From Chthoniobacteraceae bacterium (GTDB lineage Bacteria > Verrucomicrobiota > Verrucomicrobiia > Chthoniobacterales > Chthoniobacteraceae): a stretch of 64,000 nt of DNA. Position 1 is the stretch's first letter. Every line of letters starts with the position of its first letter. Shown piece by piece: positions 17,533 to 26,379 of this stretch. The stretch lies in assembly GCA_947449735.1 (NCBI GenBank), contig CANFTB010000004.1, positions 94,259 through 158,258 of the forward strand, given 5' to 3'. Made by a program: the position numbers and the translations under genes. Below the pieces are notes generated by a model. It made no database searches. It had not been told where the DNA came from and worked only from the letters and a program-made list of their open reading frames with translations.

Positions 17533-18777
17533 ATGAGTTCTGAGAGGCACCCAACCCTTTGCCAAGTTGTTCGCGAGGTTGTCGAAAACACTCCTGTTTT
17601 CGACATTCACACCCATCTTTTCGACCCTGCGTTTCAATCGCTGGTCTCCTGGGGCATCGACGACCTTCTGACCTACCACTATTTGATCGCGGAAGTTTTC
17701 CGCTGTTCCCGGGAGCCTGCGGAAGCCTTTTGGGCAATGAACAAGGCGCAGCAGGCGGACTGGATCTGGCGCCATTTATTCATTGAGAAATCGCCTTTGT
17801 CCGAGGCCTGCAGGGGAGTGTTGACGACGCTTCACCTGCTGGGAATCGACGCTCGCGAGCGGGACCTTCCGAAGCTGCGCAGGCATTTTGCGAAATGGAC
17901 TCCGGCGACCTACATCGACAAGGTTCTCGAGCTGGCGAAGGTACGCAAGGTCTGTATGACCAACCTGCCATTCGACGATCAGGAGCGTCCCTACTGGGAG
18001 AAGGGCTTCGAACGGCACCCTGCATTCGTTGCGGCGCTCCGCCTGGACCCGTTGCTCTTGGAGTGGGACAAGACTTCAGCGCAGCTGTATTCGTGGGGAT
18101 ATGATGTGCGTGCGGACCTTTCGGGTCAGACTTTTGGAGAGATTCGTCGCTTCCTGTCGGACTGGACCGTCCGCATGGACTCGCAGTACTGCATGGTGTC
18201 TTTGCCGCCCGAATGGCGGTATCCGGAGGATACTGTGACAAACAGAATTTTAGAAGGAGCTGTTCTGCCCTTTGCCAAGGAGTCGGGCCAGGCGTTTGCC
18301 ATGATGATTGGCGTCAGGCGCGGCGTGAATCCGGAGCTTCGTATGGCCGGTGACAGTCTGGCTCCGGCGGATGTGCCGTCTGTGGAGACGCTGTGCGCGG
18401 CTCACGCGGGCAACAAGTTCATCTGCACGATGCTGGCGCGCGAAAACCAGCATGCGCTTTGCGTGGCATCGCGGAAGTTCCGGAATCTCCACATTTTCGG
18501 ATGCTGGTGGTTTTTGAACAACCCGTCCCTGATCGAGGAAATCACGCGGATGCGTTTGGAGTTGCTGGGGGTGGGCGTGACGCCCCAGCACAGCGACTGC
18601 CGCGTGACGGACCAGCTGGCCTACAAGTGGAGTCATTCGCGCCCGATTCTGGCGAAGGTGTTGGCCGAGAAGTATTCCGACCTTTCCGATACGGGCTGGC
18701 ACGTGACGCGTGCCGAGGTAGAGCGGGACGTTCATCAGTTGCTGGGAGGCGGATTCGAGCAGTTCATTGCCCGATAG
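17533..18777 (+). CDS. Uronate (glucuronate) isomerase-like amidohydrolase
   Basis: 414 residues from the ATG at 17533; the frame opens nine codons earlier, but the later start sits after a purine-rich ACGGGG. The metal-binding DIHTH (residues 24-28) opens an amidohydrolase TIM barrel, and the following LVSWGIDDLLTYHYL resembles the start of UxaC-type uronate isomerases, as does FGCWWFLNNPSLIEEITRMR near the C-terminal end. It is shorter than UxaC (about 470) and lacks the clear family signatures, so the substrate is uncertain. No other uronate pathway gene is adjacent. A cytoplasmic sugar-acid isomerase is the best guess. Confidence 0.7.
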   Translation: MSSERHPTLCQVVREVVENTPVFDIHTHLFDPAFQSLVSWGIDDLLTYHYLIAEVFRCSREPAEAFWAMNKAQQADWIWRHLFIEKSPLSEACRGVLTTLHLLGIDARERDLPKLRRHFAKWTPATYIDKVLELAKVRKVCMTNLPFDDQERPYWEKGFERHPAFVAALRLDPLLLEWDKTSAQLYSWGYDVRADLSGQTFGEIRRFLSDWTVRMDSQYCMVSLPPEWRYPEDTVTNRILEGAVLPFAKESGQAFAMMIGVRRGVNPELRMAGDSLAPADVPSVETLCAAHAGNKFICTMLARENQHALCVASRKFRNLHIFGCWWFLNNPSLIEEITRMRLELLGVGVTPQHSDCRVTDQLAYKWSHSRPILAKVLAEKYSDLSDTGWHVTRAEVERDVHQLLGGGFEQFIAR

Positions 18778-18798
18778 AACTGCTGAAATCCAGCGCTC

Positions 18799-19710
18799 AT
18801 GTTTCCCGCAGTTCTGACCACGGTTCTGTTTTCGTGCTCGGTGTTGTTTGCCTCGCGTTCGTCGCGATTGGTCGGACCGATGCAGGCCAACGTCACGAGG
18901 CTGGTGCTGGCGATGGTGCTTCTCGGAATCTGGGCGCACGGCTGGGGCGGCGGGCTTCACGGCGCCGGGCTACCGTGGTTTTTTTTAAGCGGTGTGATCG
19001 GGTTTGGCTTGGGGGATGTCGCCTTGTTTGGAGCGCTGCCCAGGATCGGGCCCCGGTTGGCGATTTTGCTGACCCAATGCCTTGGGGCACCGATCGCAGG
19101 GCTTGGGGAATATCTTTTAATGGGAACGCTGCCCCAGCCTGTGGAAATCGCCTTCGCCGTGGTGATCCTTTGCGGGGTGGCCCTGGCCCTTGCGCCGGAC
19201 AAGCAATGGGAGGGGGATGCCAAGGCATTCAAAGTCGGCGTGCTCTGCGGCATTGGATCAGCATGCGGACAGGCTTTTGGAGCCGTTTTTTCGCGCCGCG
19301 GCAACGCCGCTGCCCTGCTTGATGGAACGGTCGTGGACGGGGCTACTGCAGCCTACCAGAGAATCATCGCGGGCGTTCTCACAACGCTGGTTTTCTGGGC
19401 TGTCTTGCGCGTGCTTGGAAAGAGCAGTGAAACCCGCCACCCGGTCACTGTTTGGAAACAGGCGACGCCATTTATTGTTGGAAATGCGCTGTCAGGTCCG
19501 ACCCTTGGCGTGGCTTGTTTTCAATGGGCACTTTTGATCGCGCCCAGCGCGAATGTGCTTCCTGTGGTGGCGACCTCACCGCTTGTGACGATGATGCTGG
19601 CGTGGTTTTTAGATGGAACGCGCCCCACCCGGAAGGCGCTGTTCGGCGGCATGCTCGCGGTGGGCGGCGCGGCCGGGCTTGCCTGGGCCAAGGCTTCGGG
19701 CCGCTCCTAG
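18799..19710 (+). CDS. EamA/DMT superfamily transporter
   Basis: 303 residues with about ten hydrophobic segments arranged as two EamA halves (residues 1-130 and 150-300). The Pro/Gly-rich ends of each half, such as LTQCLGAPIAGLGEYLLMG and ATSPLVTMMLAWFLDG, are typical of the drug/metabolite transporter superfamily. It lies 21 bp after the uronate isomerase-like gene and may be co-transcribed with it, hinting at export or uptake of a related metabolite. Substrate unknown. Confidence 0.85.
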   Translation: MFPAVLTTVLFSCSVLFASRSSRLVGPMQANVTRLVLAMVLLGIWAHGWGGGLHGAGLPWFFLSGVIGFGLGDVALFGALPRIGPRLAILLTQCLGAPIAGLGEYLLMGTLPQPVEIAFAVVILCGVALALAPDKQWEGDAKAFKVGVLCGIGSACGQAFGAVFSRRGNAAALLDGTVVDGATAAYQRIIAGVLTTLVFWAVLRVLGKSSETRHPVTVWKQATPFIVGNALSGPTLGVACFQWALLIAPSANVLPVVATSPLVTMMLAWFLDGTRPTRKALFGGMLAVGGAAGLAWAKASGRS

Positions 19711-19719
19711 CTGTTTGCG

Positions 19720-19995
19720 TTAGTCGAGAGCGTTCTCCATGGCGACTGAAAGCCACTGTTCCTGGTTTTGCGACAGCCAGGAAACCGCTTCAGCCAGAGC
19801 GTTTTCCGAAAGGGCGCCGGAACAGTAGTCGGAAAGGGCTTCGAGGGTCAGGATGGGGTAGAAGCCCTCGGTCGGGGCGACGTGCTTGGCGGCGCTTTGG
19901 ACCTCATAAATGGTTCCGTTGAAAAAGAGCGTCGGCTCCAGCGTGGTGCTTGTGGCGAGGGCGGAAATGGCTTCTTTCGGGGCGTGAATGGACAT
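19720..19995 (-). CDS. Small conserved-looking protein of unknown function
   Basis: 91 residues from the ATG at 19995; an alternative ATG at 20067 adds a basic, Pro-rich 24-residue tail that looks non-coding. The protein is acidic and soluble with no signal or membrane segment. It begins MSIHAPKEAISALATSTTLE and ends with a Trp-rich helix, AVSWLSQNQEQW. I do not recognise a family. It is convergent with the transporter gene (9 bp between stops) and followed upstream by a lipoprotein gene on the same strand. Confidence 0.55.
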   Translation of the reverse strand: MSIHAPKEAISALATSTTLEPTLFFNGTIYEVQSAAKHVAPTEGFYPILTLEALSDYCSGALSENALAEAVSWLSQNQEQWLSVAMENALD

Positions 19996-20099
19996 GCGGA
20001 AGGCTAGATCGATTTTAATTCCGCTGTAAAGAGGCGGGCGCTGCGGGGTACGACGGCGGAAGGTCAATCGGTACGCAGGAGCGATCCTGTTGGCGGTTG

Positions 20100-20534
20100 T
20101 TAGGGATCCACCTCCCGAAACCGCCGGACGCGATTCTGTTCGTCATAGGAGACCTCATACGCGACATGCGTGCCGCTGAAATGTCCCTCGGTTGGTGTGG
20201 CTACGGCCTCCCAAATTCCTCCGGTTGCGAGATCTGCTGCGCCGTGCGCCAGCGCCCTGCCCGCTCTCTGGCGCCGGCTGTAGCCCTGCACAAATTCAAA
20301 GCGGTCCACGCGTCGTCTATTGGCCCACCGGGTTGAAGCGGGCATCCCGAATTCTGCAATGAGATAGGAGCGGTGAACGCCCACCTCCAGTATTTCGAGG
20401 TTCTTCTTTGTGGGCTGGTCTACTGCCATGGACACTGCGCAACCGGTTAAGGTAATCGCCAGTAATGGGACGGCTGCCAGCGCAAGAAAAGAAAGCAGTA
20501 ATGATCGATTTAATTGGCTGAATTTGAGGCGCAT
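20100..20534 (-). CDS. Putative lipoprotein
   Basis: 144 residues. A long hydrophobic signal (RSLLLSFLALAAVPLLAITL) ends in the lipobox LTGC with Cys at residue 32, so lipid anchoring is expected. The mature part contains VGVHRSYLIAEFGMPASTRWA, reminiscent of small bacterial lipoproteins that have a SmpA/BamE-like fold (a short loop-helix where 'R..l...fG.P' is conserved), but the match is weak. The C-terminus YEVSYDEQNRVRRFREVDP fits a beta-strand ending. It lies between the small unknown and mqo, all on the minus strand. Confidence 0.7.
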   Translation of the reverse strand: MRLKFSQLNRSLLLSFLALAAVPLLAITLTGCAVSMAVDQPTKKNLEILEVGVHRSYLIAEFGMPASTRWANRRRVDRFEFVQGYSRRQRAGRALAHGAADLATGGIWEAVATPTEGHFSGTHVAYEVSYDEQNRVRRFREVDP

Positions 20535-20595
20535 GCATAGATGTTCCGAGGCGTTCCCTGACGGCCGCTTTCAAACCGGGTTCGTGGAAGGTCTC

Positions 20596-22113
20596 TCATG
20601 AGTCAAGGGCTAGAACTTTTCGTGTGCGGGCGCGAGTCTTGGAACAGAGCTCGGGGTTACCGGCCAGCGAGAGTCCGTACGAAGGGATCATGGCTTTGAG
20701 TTTTTCCTGCCACTGAGGGCTCTGCACATAGTCCGGAAAACAGCGCTGCAACAAGTCGAGCATGATCGAAACAGCAGTGGAGGCGCCCGGAGAAGCGCCG
20801 AGTAGCGCGGCGATGGAACCGTCGGCGGCGCTGACGATTTCGGTCCCAAATTCCAACTTTCCCAGCTCCTTTGCGTCCTTTTTGATGATCTGCACCCGCT
20901 GGCCCGCCTCCTCCAGCTTCCAGTCCTCAAGCTTGGCCTCCGGCAGATACTTGCGCAAGGCGTCGAGCCTGTCCTGCGGAGACTGCCGCACTTGCTCGAT
21001 GAGGTACTTTGTCAGCGGAAGATTGTGCAGGCCAGCCGCCATCATCGGAACCAGATTGTTCAACTGGAGCGACTCGGGAAGGTCTGCGAGTGAGCCGTGT
21101 TTTAGGAACTTAGTGGAGAATCCGGCGAAAGGGCCGAAGAGCAGGGCCTTCTTGCCGTCGATAATGCGTGTGTCCAAATGGGGGACTGACATCGGAGGTG
21201 CGCCGATCTCCGCCTTGCCGTAGACCTTCGCGGCATGTCGCTGGATCGTCTCTTCATCTTTGCAGACAAGCCACTGGCCGCTGACGGGAAACCCTCCGTA
21301 GCCCTTAGCTTCGGGAATTTCAGTCTCCTCCAGAAGGGGAAGGGAACCGCCGCCCGCACCGATGAAAACGAACCTCGTCTCGAGAGTCTTTCGGTCGCCC
21401 GTGGTGTGGTGTAATACCTCGATTTCCCAGTGGTTGTCGTTTTTGCGGCGCTCGATGAAGTCCACCTCATAGCCGAGATGCAGGTGCACGTCAGGCAGGG
21501 TTTCGAGGTGTTTGAATAGGGCCTTGGTGAGGGCGCCGAAGTTTATGTCCGTTCCGTCTTCCATGCGAGTGACCGCGACCCGCTGTTTAGGGGGACGGCC
21601 TTCCATCATGAGCGGGATCCACTTTTGAATGAGGTCTTTGTCCTCAGTGTAAGTCATTCCTGAGAAGAGGGAGGAGGAGGAAAGGAGGGCGTGCCTCTGC
21701 TTGAGATAAGCCACACTGTCATCCCAGACGATGCTCATGTGCGGGATGGGATTTACAAAGGCCTTGGGATCAGGAAGGGCGCCGGTTTCCACAAGATGGG
21801 ACCAGAACTGCCTAGAAACCTCGAAGGACTCGGCAATTTTGACAGCCTTTGAAATATCGATGGAACCGTCCTCCTTTTGGGGAGTGTAGTTGAGTTCACA
21901 AAAGGCAGAGTGTCCGGTGCCGGCGTTGTTCCATGCATCGGAGCTTTCTCCGGCGACGACGTCCAGACGCTCGTAGATGTGCAGCTTGAGAGAGGGATGC
22001 AGTTTCTTAAGCATCACGCCGAGCGTGGCGCTCATGATGCCCGCCCCGATCAAAACCACATCGGGATGTTCTGTGGGTTCGTGGTGCCGGTGGAAGAGGT
22101 GGCGGAAAAGCAT
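20596..22113 (-). CDS. mqo: Malate:quinone oxidoreductase
   Basis: 505 residues from the ATG at 22113; the frame opens 27 codons earlier but MLFRHLFHRHHE precedes the conserved core directly. The FAD-binding VVLIGAGIMSATLGVMLKKL is canonical, and the family blocks WNNAGTGHSAFCELNYTP and IGAGGGSLPLLE follow. The length agrees with Mqo (about 490-540). It oxidises malate to oxaloacetate and delivers electrons to quinone at the inner membrane as part of the TCA cycle and respiration. It is transcribed alone, away from the SGNH hydrolase gene; the 268-bp gap must hold its promoter, but I see no convincing boxes. Confidence 0.95.
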   Translation of the reverse strand: MLFRHLFHRHHEPTEHPDVVLIGAGIMSATLGVMLKKLHPSLKLHIYERLDVVAGESSDAWNNAGTGHSAFCELNYTPQKEDGSIDISKAVKIAESFEVSRQFWSHLVETGALPDPKAFVNPIPHMSIVWDDSVAYLKQRHALLSSSSLFSGMTYTEDKDLIQKWIPLMMEGRPPKQRVAVTRMEDGTDINFGALTKALFKHLETLPDVHLHLGYEVDFIERRKNDNHWEIEVLHHTTGDRKTLETRFVFIGAGGGSLPLLEETEIPEAKGYGGFPVSGQWLVCKDEETIQRHAAKVYGKAEIGAPPMSVPHLDTRIIDGKKALLFGPFAGFSTKFLKHGSLADLPESLQLNNLVPMMAAGLHNLPLTKYLIEQVRQSPQDRLDALRKYLPEAKLEDWKLEEAGQRVQIIKKDAKELGKLEFGTEIVSAADGSIAALLGASPGASTAVSIMLDLLQRCFPDYVQSPQWQEKLKAMIPSYGLSLAGNPELCSKTRARTRKVLALDS

Positions 22114-22381
22114 GGGATGGAGGCGGTGTGGTGAATGCGGGATGGAAAGGGTGAGGTCCGGGTCGAACCTTGAGCCCCTTGTCCAGTTGGGCAAGAGCGG
22201 TACGGTGGCCGGTAGGGAAGTGAGGAAAATGAAAACCGGCCAAAATCCAAGTCTATTGACGGCGTTTCCGGGGTGAAATGCGGCTTGAGCCGTTTTCCTA
22301 GTGACTCCGCTTAGAATTGCTTGGGGTGGCTGGATGTTTTCAAACTTTTATTGGTCAAAGGTTTCTGCGAAGAAAGGAACC

Positions 22382-23563
22382 ATGAAGCATCTGTTGTTTG
22401 CTGTTGCGAGTCTCGCCTTGAGTTTGAGTGGCCACGCCGTGGATGCGGACGTCGTCGTCCGGGGTAAGCTCGACAATGCGTGGCATCGTTTCCAAACGCA
22501 GAAAACAGGACACGTGGCTTTTCTTGGGGGGTCCATCACCGAGATGGACGGCTACCGGCCCATGGTGTGCGAGATCCTGCAGAAGCGCTTTCCCGAGACA
22601 CAATTCACATTCACTGCGGCAGGTGTCAGTTCCACCTGCTCCACAACCGGCGCCTTCCGTCTTCAGAACGACATCTTGTCGCTAGGGCCGGTGGACCTGC
22701 TGTTTGTGGAGTATGCCGTGAACGACGACCAGGACGCACACCACACGCGTGAGGAGTGTATTCGCGGGATGGAGGGTGTGATACGGCATACGCGTCTGCA
22801 CAACCCGAATGCTGATGTTGTGATGACGTTCTTTTTGAACGAAAGCTCCATGAAAAAATACAACGCGGGCCAGGTGCCGCTGCCTGTGGCCGCGCACAGC
22901 GAGGTTGCTGAGCACTACCAGGTTTCGACGGTCAACCTGGCGAAGAAGGTGACTTCCAGCATCGCTGCGGGCGAGTTTGACTGGAAGAAGTTCGGGGGTG
23001 TCCATCCCGCGCCGTTTGGTAACCGAATCGCTGCGGACATGATCGGCGGGTTGTTCGACGCCATGTGGAGCGTCCCGCCAAAGGGTGTGGTGTCGGCCAA
23101 TGCCCTGCCGGCTGTCCCTCTGGATCAATCCTCCTACTTCAAGGGGCGATTCGTGGACCCCTCGGAGCTGCGTCTCGGAAATGGCTGGAGCTTAGCTGTT
23201 CCCGATTGGAAGAAAATCCCCGGGGGCAAACGTGAGCGGTTCACCAGCGTTCCCTGCGTGCAGGCGCAGGAGGCGGGTGCTGAACTTGAAATGACATTCT
23301 CTGGAACATCCGTTGGCGCATATGTGGTTGCCGGTCCGGATGCTGGAATGCTGGAGGCCTCAGTCGACGGGGGTGTGCCTGTGAAGGTGAATGTCTTCCA
23401 TGACTTCAGCAAGGGGTTGCACTATCCTCGCACAGTGTTGTTCGGCGACGCTCTGGCGCCCGGAAAACACACATTGAAGTTGAGGGTGTCTGACGCGAAG
23501 GACGAGCGGAGTGCCGGCCATGCCGCGCGCGTGCTTCATTTCGTGGTCAGCGGCGAACGGTAA
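22382..23563 (+). CDS. SGNH/GDSL hydrolase family protein, secreted
   Basis: 393 residues from the ATG at 22382, chosen because AAAGGA lies 3-8 bp upstream and a signal peptide (MKHLLFAVASLALSLSGHA) follows; an earlier in-frame ATG at 22301 has neither. The catalytic Ser sits in AFLGGSITE (block I), YAVNDD supplies block III Asn, and GVHPAPFGN carries the block V His. This resembles carbohydrate or sialate esterases of the family. The C-terminal 150 residues form a beta domain (LRLGNGWSLAVPDWKKIPGG). Likely an extracellular esterase acting on acylated polysaccharide; substrate not determinable. Confidence 0.85.
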   Translation: MKHLLFAVASLALSLSGHAVDADVVVRGKLDNAWHRFQTQKTGHVAFLGGSITEMDGYRPMVCEILQKRFPETQFTFTAAGVSSTCSTTGAFRLQNDILSLGPVDLLFVEYAVNDDQDAHHTREECIRGMEGVIRHTRLHNPNADVVMTFFLNESSMKKYNAGQVPLPVAAHSEVAEHYQVSTVNLAKKVTSSIAAGEFDWKKFGGVHPAPFGNRIAADMIGGLFDAMWSVPPKGVVSANALPAVPLDQSSYFKGRFVDPSELRLGNGWSLAVPDWKKIPGGKRERFTSVPCVQAQEAGAELEMTFSGTSVGAYVVAGPDAGMLEASVDGGVPVKVNVFHDFSKGLHYPRTVLFGDALAPGKHTLKLRVSDAKDERSAGHAARVLHFVVSGER

Positions 23564-23601
23564 TCCACGGCGCAGGAAGTCTGCGCGGCAAGGGTCCGGA
23601 A

Positions 23602-25437
23602 TCAGGAGGGAATGGATCCTCCCGGAAACGCGCCTTTTTTAAAAATCGCACCGAGGGCCGCCACCGTGGTGATTTGGGGGTAGAGCTTTTCGAAGTACCA
23701 TAGCTTGGCGAAATAAAAACCAATCGGAGAGGGGTTTGCCCACTTGCCGGATTCGACTTTCTGCAGGAGCCACGCGGTGCCCCTGTCTGTGGCGTCTGTG
23801 TAGGCCGTGCCTGCGAGCGCTTCCAGGGCGGCTCCGGTTTCCTCAACGGAGCTCGGCAGGTTGTCCCCGTGTCCTCCAGACCAGCCGCCGTCTTTCTGCT
23901 GGAGATGGGCGAGTGCTGCTTTGCCCCGGTGGAGCATTTCGGTGGGAAAATCGATGCCCCGGTTTTGCAGATCGCGGAGCGCCAGTACGACTTTCGCAGT
24001 ACCCCAGGTAGGATTTTCGTCCCCGCAAGCGTGTTGGTTGCCAAACCAGAGGGGAACCCATGTGCCATCGGGCCGTTGTCTTGAGTGCAAAAAAGCCGTG
24101 GCGCGGGTGATGGCGCGCAGAACGTCCTTGTGAAGGCTGCCTTTCCATTGGGGCAGCCAGGCGCTCCAGGCGCGGAGCGCGTGGGCGGTGAGGTCATCGC
24201 CACTCCGGTCAAAGGGGAGTGCTCCCCAGCCTTTGCAGAATGTGGGAATGCCTCCGTCCCTGTTTTGAAGGTTAAGGAGCCAGCGTGTCCCCAGTTCGGC
24301 AGCGCGCCGGGTGGTTGAGTCCACTGGCCCGAGGGCTAGCAGGGCCAGCAGGGCTCCGGGGGTGTCGTCGGCATCCGGGACGCCGCCGGGGAGGTCTGTC
24401 CATGCCCACCCTCCGGGCGCGGCGTTCGTGAACGGGTGCACCGCTTTGTACTGTTGCCCCAAGAGCCATTGTTTCAGGGTGGTACGTTCTTCGTAACGCA
24501 TGCATTCCGGCTGGTGGCTGAGGGCGGACACGGCCCACGTGCTCACCCAAGTTGACAGGTTTGTGTCGATCGGCCAGCTGCCGTCCTCGCGGACGGAGGC
24601 GCGCAGGAAATCCGCCGACTTGAGTCCGGTTGGAGAAAGCGCCTCTCCGATGGCGGCGAGGTTCATGAGGACGAAGCTCGTGAGGGGCGTTGCCTCAAGA
24701 AAACCGCCGTTGGAGGGCTGTAGGCTTTCGAGCTTTGCTGCTGTGCGCAAGTCGACACGGTTCCGGAGCCAGCGAAGCAGCGGGTTCTTTGTGGGAGCGT
24801 GGCGGTGGATGCTTCGCCCGATGGCGATGAGCGCGGGAAGGGCGTAGCTGACGACCGGGAGTTGAAGCGCGCCGTAAAAGCCGTGGGGAAGTGTGGCGAG
24901 TTCGAAGGGAAGTGCGGGGACGTGTTTCCAGCCGTTCTGGCCCAGCCTTCCGGCAAGGGTGCATGCGGTGAGGATGGGCACCGAAAACGTCTTGTCCTTT
25001 CCGTAGCGGCGCCGGATGGCTTGTGCGAGGTGCTCCTCCCAGCCCGATTGGGAATGGCCGGAGGCGTTCTGCAACCAGTTCGTGGCAAGATTGATATGTG
25101 AATGAAAAGAGGAGTCCTTGCCGGCGGCACCAAATGCTGCCCACACCAGCGCGGTGGTGCTGATATTGGAGCGGCTCAGAGTGGTGTCACCCCAGCCGCC
25201 GTCGCTGTTCTGGTGGGATGCCAGCCAGCGTAGCCCGCGCTCCACGGCGGTGGTGTCGCCGCGGCCGGGATGGTGTCTTTCCACAAGAGAGAGCGCGATG
25301 CATGCGGTGGCTGTGGAAAGCGCGCTGCTGGAGAGGTGTCCGACCCAGTGGCCGGATGGAGCAAGCTCTCCTAGGAGCGCGCGCGTTGCTGAATGGAGGG
25401 CGTTGGATATTCTTTCGCCTGAAATCACTTCATTCAT
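23602..25437 (-). CDS. Squalene-hopene-cyclase-like class II terpene cyclase family protein
   Basis: 611 residues from the ATG at 25437; the longer frame is the upstream gene's coding region read in another frame. Two alpha-barrel halves carry repeated QW-type motifs: QNSDGGWGDT, QPSNGGFLEA, REDGSWPIDT, QNRDGGIPTF, QRPDGTWVPLWFG and QQKDGGWSGG. The acid motif DADDT at residues 355-359 corresponds to the DxDD(T) proton donor of squalene-hopene and related class II cyclases. The length is close to SHC (about 630). The start overlaps the upstream stop as ATGA, so translation is coupled to the beta-barrel partner. No hpn genes, squalene synthase or prenyl diphosphate synthase lie nearby, so the substrate is open. 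Confidence 0.82.
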   Translation of the reverse strand: MNEVISGERISNALHSATRALLGELAPSGHWVGHLSSSALSTATACIALSLVERHHPGRGDTTAVERGLRWLASHQNSDGGWGDTTLSRSNISTTALVWAAFGAAGKDSSFHSHINLATNWLQNASGHSQSGWEEHLAQAIRRRYGKDKTFSVPILTACTLAGRLGQNGWKHVPALPFELATLPHGFYGALQLPVVSYALPALIAIGRSIHRHAPTKNPLLRWLRNRVDLRTAAKLESLQPSNGGFLEATPLTSFVLMNLAAIGEALSPTGLKSADFLRASVREDGSWPIDTNLSTWVSTWAVSALSHQPECMRYEERTTLKQWLLGQQYKAVHPFTNAAPGGWAWTDLPGGVPDADDTPGALLALLALGPVDSTTRRAAELGTRWLLNLQNRDGGIPTFCKGWGALPFDRSGDDLTAHALRAWSAWLPQWKGSLHKDVLRAITRATAFLHSRQRPDGTWVPLWFGNQHACGDENPTWGTAKVVLALRDLQNRGIDFPTEMLHRGKAALAHLQQKDGGWSGGHGDNLPSSVEETGAALEALAGTAYTDATDRGTAWLLQKVESGKWANPSPIGFYFAKLWYFEKLYPQITTVAALGAIFKKGAFPGGSIPS

Positions 25438-26294
25438 GCGAGGTGTCCCAGCGCGAGCAGGCCGTAAAAGGTGTACTCGATGTCGAGGTGGTCGTCGGCC
25501 CAGTGGCCGTGGAACCCGCCGTCCGCGGTCCAGAGCGAGTCCAAAAAGTCGAGGCAGCGTTCCTTTGCCGGCGCGGGAAGGGGGGCGTCCAGGCAGGCAA
25601 GGGCGTGGAGGGCGGTGGCTGTAGAGAGCAGGTCCGGAATGGGAGCGAGTGGCATTGCGAGGAAGCCCCCCTCTGCATGCATTTGCTTGAGAAGCCATGC
25701 CGCCGACGAGTTACTCACCGGCATGTTCAACTGGTGCAGCAGGGTGATGGCGGCTGCTGCGGCGTTGGTGGAACCCGCCCGAAGGCCCGGCGCATTGCCC
25801 CAGCCGCCGTCCGGAGTTTCCAGAAACTTGAGGGATTGAACCAGTTTGAGCGGCTTCGGGATTTCCACCGCGAGGTCCTGATAGGCGCCCAGTGCGACAA
25901 ATCCGCCGTACGCAGTTCCGTGGGCGGACCCGGGATCCCCGTCATAGCCGCCGTTGGGGGTGCGGAAGGATTCGATGCGCCGCAGGATTTCCGTTGCGAG
26001 CGCCGGGGATGCGCCGCCCGCGACCGACCAGCAGCGCGCGAGCGCGCCCAGATGAACGAAATCGAGTTGGCGGCCGTCTTCAAACGACTCCAGATGCCTG
26101 CGCACGGATTGGAGGGGAAGAGGGGCATCGACGGCTTGCAGGGCGGCGAGGGAGAAAATGGTGTAATAAAGGTCGGGGCGCCCGTCGCGGTCCTTGCCCG
26201 AGCCTTCATCCGTTAGGCTTGAGAGGGCGAACTCGCGCACGGCGTCCAAAGATTCGCCCAGGCTGAGGGCGCCTCTTCTGGCGACTTGAAGCAT
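25434..26294 (-). CDS. Prenyltransferase/cyclase alpha-barrel repeat protein lacking protein-prenyltransferase zinc ligands
   Basis: 286 residues from the ATG at 26294; an in-frame GTG at 26312 would add six residues. Four GG-repeats (TPNGGYDGD, TPDGGWGNA, HAEGGFLAM, TADGGFHGH) define the alpha-alpha barrel of prenyltransferase beta subunits and squalene cyclases. In protein prenyltransferases zinc is held by DxC and a later His; here the equivalent positions read PDLL (residues 220-223) and DIEYT (271-275), so two of three ligands are missing. It is therefore not a typical protein prenyltransferase. The stop overlaps the start of the SHC-like gene by ATGA, which suggests a stoichiometric partnership. 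Confidence 0.78.
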   Translation of the reverse strand: MLQVARRGALSLGESLDAVREFALSSLTDEGSGKDRDGRPDLYYTIFSLAALQAVDAPLPLQSVRRHLESFEDGRQLDFVHLGALARCWSVAGGASPALATEILRRIESFRTPNGGYDGDPGSAHGTAYGGFVALGAYQDLAVEIPKPLKLVQSLKFLETPDGGWGNAPGLRAGSTNAAAAAITLLHQLNMPVSNSSAAWLLKQMHAEGGFLAMPLAPIPDLLSTATALHALACLDAPLPAPAKERCLDFLDSLWTADGGFHGHWADDHLDIEYTFYGLLALGHLA

Positions 26295-26379
26295 TTGAAT
26301 TCTCAATGACACGGCACAGACATAGCCGGGTCGGTATTCAAAAGCCGAGTCGCAATTCCCTGGCGGACCCGATCGTGAA

